Assembly: GCA_963797085.1 (NCBI GenBank)
Contig: CAWCOA010000004.1
Location: 248,001 to 312,000, forward strand
From: JASJBU01 sp963797085
GTDB lineage: Bacteria > Pseudomonadota > Gammaproteobacteria > Chromatiales > Chromatiaceae
Reading direction: 5' to 3'
DNA: 64,000 bases
Under the pieces are notes generated by a model, which had not been told where the DNA came from, made no database searches, and saw only the letters and a list, made by a program, of their open reading frames with translations. A program made the position numbers and the translations under genes. Positions 28,782 through 38,000 of the stretch are shown here, piece after piece. Every line of letters begins with the position of its first letter. Positions within the stretch are counted from its first letter, which is position 1.

Positions 28782-30620
28782 TCAGTGTCCAGTATCCTGA
28801 TTATGAGGAATGACTGGCGAGGAGAGTGGCTTGAAGATGCGGCCCTCAGCGCTTAGAAACCGAGTAAAAAACTCAAAGAGAACAAGTCTTGTGGTCTGTA
28901 CGAACACCACCAAGCCTTCTATACCAATAATTATCACATGTCCAAATATGAGAAATATCATATAAAGTGCCGGGTTGCTAATGCCATCCACAATTTGCAT
29001 TACGGCCGCTGACAAAGCGGCATGGGCCAGTGCAAATGCACCGACCCGTATAAATGACACTGTATTCAACAACAACTCGAAGATACTTTGCAGCAGCAAT
29101 GCAAGATTTCGCAGCAGCTCGGTCAATCTATTGGGCGCCGCGATAGTCAGCTGGCCGAGCACAAACCAGAACAAGGCCACCACCGAAAACCAAAGCAGAT
29201 GGGGGATAAATATACCCCCCAGCAAGGCAGCATACATCACAAGTACAGCTGCATCACGTAAAAACCAGCTGCGCAAAACACCGCGCCAGTAAGCCTCGAT
29301 GCCGTTGAAGATCAAGCCAAGCATCATCAGCCCGACACCAAAAAACATCGGTGGCACCAGTATCATCAGCGGTTGTTCTAGCGGTTTCAACCAAAGCGGC
29401 TCCAGGATACCTTCCAGACCGAACACTTCACCGAAGACAAAACCAAACAACGTCGCCGAGAGTCCGCAGGGAATCAGGAATCGCCCTTTTGGCCAACGCC
29501 GATAGAGCAATAGACTCAGTAATACAAGCACCAGGCCATGCCCCACATCAGGAAACATATAGCCAAACAATAGTGATACCACTGCCGGCAATAACAGAGC
29601 AGGATTGACCTCACTCCTGTCCGGCGTGCCAAGCATTTCGATAAACGGCTGGAAAGGCCGCGCCCAGGCGGGAAGCAGCAGGCTGACGGGGGGATGTATA
29701 TCATCTGGCGCCTGAGCAAAGCGGATATTGGCATGCGCACCCGCCGCAGTCAGTACCTGCTGTAACTTATCCGTTTGTTCGGCTGTCGTCCATCCAGTCA
29801 CATGACAGAGTTTCTGATCTCCCGGCAAGCTTTCTACGTTATCCACAAACCAACTGAGTAAAGCCATGGTTTCCAACGCAGAGACGATCAGGGGATCTTT
29901 TTTACCAGCCTCAAGTTTCTGTCTCAAAACATCCTGTTGATGCCCTATCTCAGCCAATCTTGCTTCTAGCTGAGACAACTGCTCAATCGGATCAGTGGAC
30001 AACCAATCAGGCACTTCGATATTCAGACAGGACTCTGCTGCGCAGGCACTTTCGATAATTGCCTGATTTTCAGGCAGATCCGCTGCGATAAAAAATGCAT
30101 GTTCTGTGCCTGTCACAACTCCATCGAGAGCCGTGCATAACTCCGCTTCCAGGCTATGTCCCTTGGGACAGGCAAACAGGCCCTTGTAGAGATATTCCGT
30201 GTGATGGGAGAGTCGAGCAATGTCAACTGATGCCCCCTGCAGCGCAATCAGGTACTCGAGCAACAGCGCATACTCCTGTTTCGACGATTCCAGGGCAAGC
30301 TGTTCTTCCAACAACCCCTCGGCCTGATTAAGCCAACCATTCAGGCGCTCCAGGGCATCCTTCGCCATTTTTTCCGGTGCACCGATTAAGGTTTTTCCCG
30401 CTTGCAGGGAAAACTCAAACAGACTCCCATGACGCTGAATTAACTGCCGATATTCATCGACCGCCGCCCTGATCTCTGCCACGACAAGGGACTTGGCAAG
30501 TCTTTTATCTGACTCCAATGCCACCAACCCACTCCCGGCAAGCGCCTCCAGGGATAATACCGTCTCTGCCCTGGGCACATAGGTTTCAAACCATCTGGCT
30601 TGCTTTGATCGAAATAGCAT
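28782..30620 (-). CDS. V-type ATP synthase subunit I, orphan
   Basis: 612 residues. A long hydrophilic, coiled-coil N-terminal half (to about 330) is followed by about seven helices. Subunit I is the membrane stator (a-subunit) of V/A-type ATPases. Landmarks are LLLPAVVSLLFGYMFPDVGH, FGFVFGEVFGLEG and SFIRVGAFALAHAALSAAVM, the last containing the conserved Arg of the ion path. None of the other V-ATPase subunits flanks it: the neighbours are a GGDEF gene and an effector-like gene. Either the rest of the operon is elsewhere or this is a relic. Confidence 0.87.
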   Translation of the reverse strand: MLFRSKQARWFETYVPRAETVLSLEALAGSGLVALESDKRLAKSLVVAEIRAAVDEYRQLIQRHGSLFEFSLQAGKTLIGAPEKMAKDALERLNGWLNQAEGLLEEQLALESSKQEYALLLEYLIALQGASVDIARLSHHTEYLYKGLFACPKGHSLEAELCTALDGVVTGTEHAFFIAADLPENQAIIESACAAESCLNIEVPDWLSTDPIEQLSQLEARLAEIGHQQDVLRQKLEAGKKDPLIVSALETMALLSWFVDNVESLPGDQKLCHVTGWTTAEQTDKLQQVLTAAGAHANIRFAQAPDDIHPPVSLLLPAWARPFQPFIEMLGTPDRSEVNPALLLPAVVSLLFGYMFPDVGHGLVLVLLSLLLYRRWPKGRFLIPCGLSATLFGFVFGEVFGLEGILEPLWLKPLEQPLMILVPPMFFGVGLMMLGLIFNGIEAYWRGVLRSWFLRDAAVLVMYAALLGGIFIPHLLWFSVVALFWFVLGQLTIAAPNRLTELLRNLALLLQSIFELLLNTVSFIRVGAFALAHAALSAAVMQIVDGISNPALYMIFLIFGHVIIIGIEGLVVFVQTTRLVLFEFFTRFLSAEGRIFKPLSSPVIPHNQDTGH

Positions 30621-30858
30621 TGGGTGTTGTTATCTTCTTCTATGAACCTGTTCACAGGCTATGCAAGCCTGAAGCGAACCTAGTTAGCAAGTATCTCGAA
30701 GCATGCGCTTTTAAGAATTTCCGGGGCTATGAGCAAGATCAACTCTCTAGCTCACAATGTAAAGACATCGTTTATCCGTTATCGGTTGTGCGTTCTCTGC
30801 TAAACTTTCAGACGAGCCTCAACTCAACCAAACTAAACAATAAACGACACAGCCCCCT

Positions 30859-31692
30859 ATGTCCGGTCCTGATGAATTGATTTGTCCTGCCAGATCCCCT
30901 GGACCAATGGGTCTGAATGACCAGGGAGACCCCAATAAGCCTTCGTTCGCAGGAACAACTCCAGGCCCCATGGGCTCGTCTGACGGCGCAGAACTGGCCT
31001 GCATGCTGCCTGCGGACATGCAGCAACTGACCGAAGGCGCTCCCGATGACCTCTCGGAGAATTATGCGCAGGGGTCATTGCCGTTCGTTGGCGGTCTATC
31101 GTCGGTTGTCAGGATTCCGGTACCGGGATCGAAGGGCCTCTTCGTGGAGCTGAAACCTCGTGGTTTCGTACCCGCTTCAGGCTCAACATCGACGCTCTTC
31201 ATCCAGGACAGCACCGGCAAGAAGCATTTACGGCTGGACTATGGCTACAACAAGAATACCGGCCAGATTGATTACCACTGGAACCAGAAAGGCACCCATG
31301 CAAAATTCGGCATACAGGATCATCAACCTGCCGGAAAGGGAGGCAAGCCTCTCTATCAAGGCGCGAAATATTTGCGCTATGGGGGCAAGATTCTCATTGT
31401 TGCCGGTATTGCAGCCGACGTCTACTCGATAGTCGTCGCCAAGAAGAGAGTCAGGCAGGTTACGATAGTGGTTGCAGGCTGGGGTGGAGCCTGGGCGGGC
31501 TGCAAAGTCATCGGCGGTATCGGTGCGGCCGGCGGAACCGCCCTCGAACCAGGAGGGGGCACCGCAGTCGGGGGAATCGGCGGTTGTGTAGTGGGTGCTA
31601 TTGGTGGTGCATGGGGTGCTTCCTGGGCGGCGGAAAAGATCTACGATACTGTAGAAGAATTGATTTACGAAGAGCTACCGGCAGCCGACTGA
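30859..31692 (+). CDS. Putative effector/toxin-like protein with glycine-zipper C-terminus
   Basis: 277 residues, no signal peptide. The N-terminus is Pro/Gly-rich and low-complexity. A central domain (about 95-165) contains KKHLRLDYGYNKNTGQIDYH and HAKFGIQDHQPAGKGG, rich in His, Asp and Lys like nuclease-type polymorphic toxin domains. The C-terminal third is a hydrophobic Gly-zipper stretch (GGIGAAGGTALEPGGG, VGGIGGCVVGAIGGAWGA). I do not recognise a named family. The layout, with a small unrelated gene just downstream, resembles secreted effector/immunity pairs, but no secretion-system gene is nearby. Confidence 0.55.
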   Translation: MSGPDELICPARSPGPMGLNDQGDPNKPSFAGTTPGPMGSSDGAELACMLPADMQQLTEGAPDDLSENYAQGSLPFVGGLSSVVRIPVPGSKGLFVELKPRGFVPASGSTSTLFIQDSTGKKHLRLDYGYNKNTGQIDYHWNQKGTHAKFGIQDHQPAGKGGKPLYQGAKYLRYGGKILIVAGIAADVYSIVVAKKRVRQVTIVVAGWGGAWAGCKVIGGIGAAGGTALEPGGGTAVGGIGGCVVGAIGGAWGASWAAEKIYDTVEELIYEELPAAD

Positions 31693-31746
31693 CGCTAGTG
31701 AAAGAGTTCTGAGAATGCGCAAATTCACAACTTGCAGCCTTACTCC

Positions 31747-32382
31747 ATGAGATCATCCACCCTCAAAATCGTTGTTGATCCGATCAACCTGGGTTGGCAG
31801 CTTCGCAGCAGGCATAGCCCGAATGTCACTGTGATGGTGCTCGGCTGGACCATGCCTCAACCGTCAGTCGATGCGGGGGTACCCACCAGCATCATCAATC
31901 TCATCAGTAAAGCCTTGTGCGATGTTGGCCAAGTCAGTTTCCTGGACCCTGATTCATCCATAAAGCTATCACCCTCTTCCCTCGACAGACTAAAGGGAAA
32001 ACCACCATTTGCGATCACTACGACATCTGACGCAAATATTGCGTCACGACTGTTCGATATCGCAGCCTTTCCTTGGGAACAACAAAGCCAGATAGTGATA
32101 CTTCATTCGGCCGATTCAACACCAGCTTTTGACTACACGAAGCTATTCGAATTGTGGTCAGAGCCCTCACCAGACCTCAAGATGCTGGCAGATGCCTTGC
32201 AGGCCACTGGTTATCTGTTTCCTGGTGTCGATGGAGATTTTGCCGAAGTCGTGATGCTCGAGACCAACTTGCGGGATCATTTCAAAACGGTACTTGTTGA
32301 AGAGTGCCGGCAAGCAGATATCCTCTTTCAGGAGGTTTCCTCAGAAGCATTTCGAAATATCAATTGGACAGAGAACAGCTGA
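31747..32382 (+). CDS. Unknown protein downstream of the effector-like gene (candidate immunity)
   Basis: About 211 residues from ATG 31747 (a start five codons earlier is possible). No family is recognised. Acidic and soluble, with segments such as LKIVVDPINLGWQLRSRH and VVMLETNLRDHFKTVLVEE. Position and orientation fit an immunity or chaperone partner of 30859-31692. The last codons (INWTENS) may be out of frame: the adjacent frame continues TASYPSYFDKPLLR, and a third frame reads NIFHAAKFQSFTLMELREVQ. A frameshifted C-terminus extending towards 32510 is therefore likely. Confidence 0.5.
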   Translation: MRSSTLKIVVDPINLGWQLRSRHSPNVTVMVLGWTMPQPSVDAGVPTSIINLISKALCDVGQVSFLDPDSSIKLSPSSLDRLKGKPPFAITTTSDANIASRLFDIAAFPWEQQSQIVILHSADSTPAFDYTKLFELWSEPSPDLKMLADALQATGYLFPGVDGDFAEVVMLETNLRDHFKTVLVEECRQADILFQEVSSEAFRNINWTENS

Positions 32383-32531
32383 CGGCAAGCTATCCAAGCT
32401 ATTTCGACAAGCCGCTTCTCCGATAGACAAACGGGAGTTGAAGAGAAGAATGAGATTGCCAATATTTTCCATGCCGCAAAATTTCAATCGTTTACGCTCA
32501 TGGAATTAAGAGAGGTGCAGGAATCATCCCT

Positions 32532-33068
32532 ATGGCCCTGTCGGATGGACAGGTGCACTTCCTTTTTCATAAGACCTTCAGTGGTAGAAGAACCGGCCTA
32601 CTGGTGGATTTCGGAGGCGGCAGTCGGCTGGGAGAGAGCCAAGAACAGACTGCGGCCAGGGAGTTTGTGGAGGAGACTGAAGCCATGTTTCTGGCTGATG
32701 ATCCCGAACTGGCAGATCTTGATCTGCACAAAGAATCACAAATACAAACGCTACTGGAGCGCCTCCAAGCCAGTCAGAACAGCCATCCTGACTGGTGCTG
32801 CCGGAGACGCAATTCAACAGCTAAAAAGCCCAAAGACTGGAAAACCTATTTTCTTCAGGTTGACTATCAACCGCTGCAGCAGATGAACGAATTATGGAGG
32901 CAAAACCCACGCAAGCTATTCAAAAAAAGAAGAGAACTCGTCTGGCTTACCAGGGATCAACTGCTCAATCTGTTCGAGAATGAGCAGCAAAAATTATGGA
33001 CTAGAGTGCGAGAACTTGAGGATGCTCCTGCAGTCATTCGCAGCATTTCGCACTTCCTACTGTCTTAG
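32532..33068 (+). CDS. NUDIX hydrolase-like protein
   Basis: 178 residues from ATG 32532. A complete Nudix box is present at residues 29-49: G-x5-E-x7-REFVEE, which binds divalent metal and cleaves nucleoside-diphosphate-linked substrates. The stretch upstream in the same frame (GIKRGAGIIP before the ATG) also looks coding, so the real start may be earlier and lost in a frame change at 32380-32530. The substrate is unknown. It is placed in the same direction as the two preceding genes and may be co-transcribed. Confidence 0.7.
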   Translation: MALSDGQVHFLFHKTFSGRRTGLLVDFGGGSRLGESQEQTAAREFVEETEAMFLADDPELADLDLHKESQIQTLLERLQASQNSHPDWCCRRRNSTAKKPKDWKTYFLQVDYQPLQQMNELWRQNPRKLFKKRRELVWLTRDQLLNLFENEQQKLWTRVRELEDAPAVIRSISHFLLS

Positions 33069-33162
33069 CCCCATGAAAGCACCGCATGAAAAAATCGAAC
33101 ACCACCAGGCTATGGATTCATAATTCCATTTCAGCGACACAGGCAACCCGGTGCTGCGAACT

Positions 33163-34572
33163 CTAACCTGCTTCTCTCCATTCGACTCCAGCATCCAAGC
33201 TATGGTGTTCTAATGGCTCAGGCTCCGCAACCTTCAGGGTTACCAACTCCTCGGCGCTGACGGGATGGATGGCAATAGTGTTGTCGAAATCCGCTTTAGT
33301 GGCGCCCATTTTTACTGCCACTGCGAACCCCTGCAGCATCTCTGCCACACTGTCGCCTATCAGATGTATTCCGACCACCTGCTGGCTGGGACCTGCGCAT
33401 ATCATCTTCATCCCCGTAATTCCCTTGTGCTTCGATAACGCATAGCGCATCGGACTGAACTCTGTTTTGTATACCTTGATATCCCTATGCCGCTCGCGGG
33501 CCTGCTGCTCGGTGAGTCCGATACTGCCCACTGGGGGATGGCTGAACACTACACTGGGGATATTCTCATAGTCCACCCGTTGACTGTGCATGCCCCCGAA
33601 CAAACGCTCAGCCAAGCGTCGTCCTGCGGCAATGGCCACCGGGGTGAGCTGGGTCCGCCCGGTAATATCACCGATGGCATAGATGCCAGTTACATTGGTA
33701 TTCTGGAACTCATCCGTAGGAACTATGCCATTGCTGCGCGCCTCAACACCCGCTGCAGCCAGGTTCAACTCACTGGTATTGGGCGCCCGACCAACCGCCC
33801 AGATGACGCAATCAAACCCACCCATTCGCACTCCGTTTACAGCATCCAAGGCGATACCGTCATCGGTCCTGACCAGACCAGCGACGCTGAAGTTCATCGC
33901 TAAATCAATGCCCTGTTTCTGCATTTCACTCATCAACAGATCACTGAGCATGACATCGAAGGCCGTGAGCACCCTGTCTCCCCGTGCCAGAATCGTGACA
34001 TCCGATCCCAATGCCCGCAACATGCCGGCCAGTTCCACTCCGATATACCCTGCTCCGATGACCGCCACCCGCCCGGGCTGTTCGGTCAACTGAAAAAAAT
34101 CATCCGAGGTGATACCCAAATCAGCGCCGGGTACAGCTGGCTTAATGGGTCGTCCCCCAGTCGCAAGTACGATATGTTCGGCGCTGTATACCTGACCATC
34201 GACCTCAACCTGATTAGCGTCGATGAATCTGGCCATACCTTTAATATGCGTGATGCCGTTGTCCTCGACATGCTCGTCCCAGTAATCAATGATGTTTCCG
34301 ATATAGGCATCACGACCACTGACCAGTCTGTTCCAGTCCGTCTTGCCCCGCTGACTGGGTATGCCAAATCCATTTGCATCATCCACTGCGTGGGCCAGGT
34401 CGGCGGCATGCCACATGATCTTTTTGGGGACACAACCATTGTTGACACAGGTTCCCCCCATCTTGTGCGCTTCTATCAGCGCCACACGTTTGCCATATTG
34501 GGCAGCTTTCTCAGCTACCGCAAGACCTCCGCTGCCGCCGCCAATGGCGATCAAGTCGAATCTATTATTCAT
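33163..34572 (-). CDS. gor: Glutathione-disulfide reductase
   Basis: About 469 residues from ATG 34572 (AAGGA upstream). NADPH- and FAD-dependent reduction of glutathione disulfide. The FAD dinucleotide motif GGGSGGLAVAEKAAQYG is followed by the redox-active disulfide GGTCVNNGCVPKK. The NADPH motif is GAGYIGVELAGML, the second FAD motif is GIYAIGDITGRTQLTPVAIA, and the dimer-interface His-Glu segment is IAIHPVSAEELVTL. It follows the peroxiredoxin-glutaredoxin fusion gene on the same strand, so the pair supplies and uses reduced glutathione for peroxide removal. Confidence 0.93.
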   Translation of the reverse strand: MNNRFDLIAIGGGSGGLAVAEKAAQYGKRVALIEAHKMGGTCVNNGCVPKKIMWHAADLAHAVDDANGFGIPSQRGKTDWNRLVSGRDAYIGNIIDYWDEHVEDNGITHIKGMARFIDANQVEVDGQVYSAEHIVLATGGRPIKPAVPGADLGITSDDFFQLTEQPGRVAVIGAGYIGVELAGMLRALGSDVTILARGDRVLTAFDVMLSDLLMSEMQKQGIDLAMNFSVAGLVRTDDGIALDAVNGVRMGGFDCVIWAVGRAPNTSELNLAAAGVEARSNGIVPTDEFQNTNVTGIYAIGDITGRTQLTPVAIAAGRRLAERLFGGMHSQRVDYENIPSVVFSHPPVGSIGLTEQQARERHRDIKVYKTEFSPMRYALSKHKGITGMKMICAGPSQQVVGIHLIGDSVAEMLQGFAVAVKMGATKADFDNTIAIHPVSAEELVTLKVAEPEPLEHHSLDAGVEWREAG

Positions 34573-34607
34573 CACTCTTTTCCTTAATCTGTCATTCATT
34601 AGCCGTG

Positions 34608-34633
34608 ATACCCCGACACAAGTATCGGGGTAT
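34608..34633. repeat. Hairpin between the peroxiredoxin-glutaredoxin gene and gor
   Basis: ATACCCCGA and TCGGGGTAT (nine-bp arms, eight-base loop) lie in the 81-base gap. It is a likely attenuator or mRNA-stability element within a two-gene operon. No T-run follows it. Confidence 0.6.
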
Positions 34634-34653
34634 CCGGGTTATCACTGGTTTTA

Positions 34654-35403
34654 TTAAGCCGCTCGTTTTTCACGCCCGCTAAGATAGGCTTCCAGCTCGT
34701 CGGAGCCACCGATGCGTTCACCATCGATAAAGATCTGTGGAACCATGGATATTCCAGCCACCGCTCGCAGGCTTGCTTCGCTGTAGTCGCGGTTCATGAC
34801 AAGCTCCTCGAACTGAACCCCGGCATCATGCAGCATGCCCTTGGCCCGTGCGCAGAACGGACAACCCTCGCGACTGAATACGGTCACATCCAATGGTTTG
34901 GATTCATCTGGCGCCAGATAAGCGAGCATGGTGTCGGCATCGGACACCTCGAAGGGGTCGCCATCGACAGCCGGCTCGATGAACATCTTTTCGATCACGC
35001 CGTCTCTCACCAGCATGGAGTAGCGCCAGGAACGTTCACCAAAACCCAGATCCTGCTTGGACACCAGCATGCCCATGCCGCGGCTGAAGTCCCCATTCCC
35101 GTCCGGTAGAAAGGTGATGTTCTCGGCATGCTGCTCCTTGCGCCATTCATTCATGACGAAGGCGTCGTTTACCGAAATACAGACGATATCATCGACCCCA
35201 TGCTGTTTGAGCAGCGGCGCCAATTGGTTATAACGGGGCACATGTGTCGAGGAGCAGGTCGGGGTGAATGCCCCGGGCAAGGCGAACACCACAACGGTCT
35301 TGCCTGTGAATACCTCATCACTGCTGACATCGATCCATTCGTGATCGCGACGGGTACGAAATACAACATTCGGGACGTTTTGATTTTCTCGATTCTGAAA
35401 CAT
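34654..35403 (-). CDS. Hybrid peroxiredoxin-5/glutaredoxin
   Basis: 249 residues. The N-terminal Prx5-type peroxiredoxin carries the peroxidatic Cys in FALPGAFTPTCSSTHVP. The C-terminal glutaredoxin (about 170-245) has the active site REGCPFCARAKGML and the glutathione-binding SMVPQIFIDGERIGGSDEL. Such fusions reduce peroxides using glutathione directly, so the gor gene downstream is the logical partner. It was probably produced under oxidative stress, although I see no clear OxyR site. Complete and conserved in length. Confidence 0.94.
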   Translation of the reverse strand: MFQNRENQNVPNVVFRTRRDHEWIDVSSDEVFTGKTVVVFALPGAFTPTCSSTHVPRYNQLAPLLKQHGVDDIVCISVNDAFVMNEWRKEQHAENITFLPDGNGDFSRGMGMLVSKQDLGFGERSWRYSMLVRDGVIEKMFIEPAVDGDPFEVSDADTMLAYLAPDESKPLDVTVFSREGCPFCARAKGMLHDAGVQFEELVMNRDYSEASLRAVAGISMVPQIFIDGERIGGSDELEAYLSGREKRAA

Positions 35404-35611
35404 AATCTTCTCCTGTGGATGACTCGTGCTGTGAGGCTGATTTTCTGCTGCGCCCCGTTGATCTGGAACAGATTATGGTTTGATACAACTAATTCGTAAA
35501 ATCGTTTATTACTTCTGCATTAATAGCTTTTGACTATTTATAAGACCAACTGCTGACAAACTGAACTGGAGAGACAAAGCTCAAAATCTGCAGGCGTCAG
35601 GCACGACACCC

Positions 35612-36484
35612 TCACTGATCATATGAGCTCGTTACCTGTTGCCCTGCTTCCCAGACATGAATCGCCGCCTTGCGACCTGCCCCCCAGTGGTACTCGCCGA
35701 ATTCACCGGTCTTGCGCAACACTCGATGGCAGGGTATCAGATAGGCAATGGGATTCTTAGCAATTGCGCTGGCAACTGCACGGAAGGCCTTGGGAGCCCC
35801 GAGAAATCCTGCGACCTGCTGATAGTTTAACAAGCCAGCGGAAGGTATCTGGATTAAGGCCCGCCAAACCTGAATCTGAAAATTAGTGCCACTGACCCAC
35901 AATGAAAGAGATTCAGCTGCCTTGCCTGCTCCAGGCTGGAAAATCTGCTTGAGTACCTGCTCACTCCCAATCGGGTCAGGTTCCAGCTGGGCCTGTGGTA
36001 GATGCAGTCTCAACTTTTCGACGACCTGGTCCAGCCCTGACCGGTCTCCGAAGGAGAGGTGACAGATGCCTCTCGGGGTGCGCGCAACCAAGGCTGGGCC
36101 AAAGGGTGTGTCAGCCATCCCGTAGAGGACGCGCATGCTATTGCCGGCCCGTTTGAATTCACCGGGGGACATTGCCTCCATGGATACAAAAAGATCATGT
36201 AAACGACCCGGTCCAGACAAACCCGAATCGAGCGACAGACTCAGCAGATCCATCGTCTCGGTCATTCTCCGTTTGGCATATTCGACAGTCAAAAACTGCA
36301 AAAACCGCTTGGGGCTGATCCCGGCCCAGCGGCTGAAGAGTTTTTGCACATGAGATTCACTCAGATTCAGATGCGCCGCGAGCAATGCCAATCCCGGTTG
36401 TTGCCGGTGATGCGCCCGTAGATAGGCAATCGCCTCTTCGACAATGGCGTATTGTGAAAGGTTGTCATCTGGAAACTGTGTCAC
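35612..36484 (-). CDS. AraC-type HTH fused to O6-alkylguanine-DNA alkyltransferase (Ada-like)
   Basis: 290 residues. An N-terminal AraC-family helix-turn-helix spans about 15-115 (LALLAAHLNLSESHVQKLFS, AGISPKRFLQFLTVEYAKRR). An MGMT/Ogt domain follows to the end, with the alkyl-accepting cysteine in IPCHRVLRKTGEFGEYHWG. It removes alkyl groups from DNA guanine by irreversible self-alkylation. The zinc-type N-Ada domain that senses methyl phosphotriesters in E. coli Ada is missing, so the gene-control part must sense damage another way or not at all. This two-domain form is common in proteobacteria. Confidence 0.92.
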   Translation of the reverse strand: MTQFPDDNLSQYAIVEEAIAYLRAHHRQQPGLALLAAHLNLSESHVQKLFSRWAGISPKRFLQFLTVEYAKRRMTETMDLLSLSLDSGLSGPGRLHDLFVSMEAMSPGEFKRAGNSMRVLYGMADTPFGPALVARTPRGICHLSFGDRSGLDQVVEKLRLHLPQAQLEPDPIGSEQVLKQIFQPGAGKAAESLSLWVSGTNFQIQVWRALIQIPSAGLLNYQQVAGFLGAPKAFRAVASAIAKNPIAYLIPCHRVLRKTGEFGEYHWGAGRKAAIHVWEAGQQVTSSYDQ

Positions 36485-36826
36485 ACTGATTTCCGCAAGT
36501 TTTTTTAACTGACACTGACTCTAGCTGAAGCCGCAACTGACAAACACCCGTTTCTTGTGATTATGTAAACAGACCCTGAGGAGACTCTAGGATAGCAATG
36601 CGAGATCAGGCCACGCGTCTATGATTGATTGACCGTTTTCACTCAGCCCAATAGCCTGGTTTTCCTCTTTAATAACAGAGAGTTATATTATTCAAGAGGC
36701 AAACTAATTGCTGATGCTGAACCAGCAGCTTGTCCAGCCATTTTAAACAGTCAACAAGTAGGATCGACGCTGCCAGTACTTTCGTCACCAGGCGACAAAG
36801 CCACTATCGTTTGAGATGATGCACCC
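36485..36826. other. Intergenic region, nothing recognised
   Basis: 342 bases between divergent genes. No gene, RNA or repeat is seen. Promoters of both neighbours should be here. Confidence 0.4.
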
Positions 36827-37381
36827 ATGATACGTTTCAGTTTTTCCGGCATCTTCAAATTTCTGACAGGAATTCTGTTGGTGCAGACCGCGACAGGAAT
36901 TCTGGTTGTTGTCGCTCTGCGCACCCAGGATCGCGAAGTGTGGCTGCTGTTCCTGCTGCTCGCCCTGACCCTGTGCATGATAACCGCATTTTGGTTTGCC
37001 TCCATCATCACCCATGCCAAGAAAGAGGCTGTCGCTCAGTTGCGGGAGGGTTTCTCTCGAGAACGGGAAAAGATTCGGGTACGTGCCGAACGGGAAAAAT
37101 CCAAAGTCATAGAAAAAAGTCACCAGCGGATCATCAAGGACAGAAGCCGCACCCAGGCCAAAGCCAATACCAAGTCAGCAGCCTTGTTTACCGGTACCCT
37201 GGCCTTGGGGGGCATACTGGTATTCACTCAATTCTTTACCTTCGGCCTCCTGCTGATGTCCACCGCCGGCGGGGCCTTCGGCGGCTACCTGCTGCGATCC
37301 CGACAGATTTTTCTTAGCCGTAAGCAAAAGAACATCTCTGGAAGCTCCAGACATCCAGAAAACCGAGAAACATATACCTGA
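36827..37381 (+). CDS. Membrane protein with a charged coiled-coil loop
   Basis: 184 residues. Two helices at the N-terminus (about 10-30 and 38-58) are followed by a strongly charged, probably coiled-coil stretch (LREGFSREREKIRVRAERE, EKSKVIEKSHQRIIKDRSRT). A Gly-rich helical hairpin comes next (ALFTGTLALGGILVFTQFF, LLMSTAGGAFGGYLL). No family name is assigned. The layout suggests a small inner-membrane scaffold with a cytoplasmic coil. Confidence 0.65.
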   Translation: MIRFSFSGIFKFLTGILLVQTATGILVVVALRTQDREVWLLFLLLALTLCMITAFWFASIITHAKKEAVAQLREGFSREREKIRVRAEREKSKVIEKSHQRIIKDRSRTQAKANTKSAALFTGTLALGGILVFTQFFTFGLLLMSTAGGAFGGYLLRSRQIFLSRKQKNISGSSRHPENRETYT

Positions 37382-37968
37382 AAGAGTCAATGGTGATTGG
37401 TGAATGACAAGGCCGCGATTCGATTATTTGGCTTTCAGGACTTCAGATGTAGGGTCGCCATGTGGGGGAGCCTCAGTCTCTACTCGGCCCGATGCTGTAC
37501 ATCGAATGCTCGCTATCCCTTTCCCTGTATCGTGAGTGTACCTGATTGAAAGCACCGGCAGAGAGAGACTAGATGTGGATCATTCATCAATTGACACTAT
37601 GTAAATTTCAGGAACAGGGGTTCACAAAATCAGAATCAGTGTTCATTTTCAGCAGAATACTCATTAATAACATGACTAAATGGCTCTTCATCGGAGGGTA
37701 TTCATTTGTTTAGGAATTTAACTACCAATCTGCACCGGATATGAGAACCCATGGTTCATGAAATCACACTCCTCTGCTAGCCTTATTAATCATTAAGTTT
37801 GGACGTCCATTCAGCAGGATGCTTATCCCTCCCAAAATTCCTTCCCATTCCTGCTCATTTTGATGATACGGTTTCATGCGGTGAACAGAATGAGAACATT
37901 TGGCAACATATTACCAATATTATGCCGACGGTATATTCCCTGATTTTGTGCCGGCTACATAATCACCT
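37382..37968. other. Non-coding approach to the defence island
   Basis: About 590 bases, increasingly AT-rich to the right. It holds a divergent copy of the GTGTACC repeat near 37520-37555 (TATCGTGAGTGTACCTGA). I find no integrase gene and no upstream attC hairpin before the core-site match at 37969. Confidence 0.4.
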
Positions 37969-37975
37969 GTTAGGC
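37969..37975 (+). other. Candidate integron core site (GTTAGGC)
   Basis: GTTAGGC matches the GTTRRRY recombination core of integron attC/attI sites. It sits 26 bases before the HEPN CDS, the usual spacing at the front of a gene cassette, and pairs with the attC-like element after that CDS. A seven-base motif alone is weak evidence; the arrangement is what counts. Confidence 0.4.
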
Positions 37976-38000
37976 CATCAATTAAAGTATGAGTAAATAA

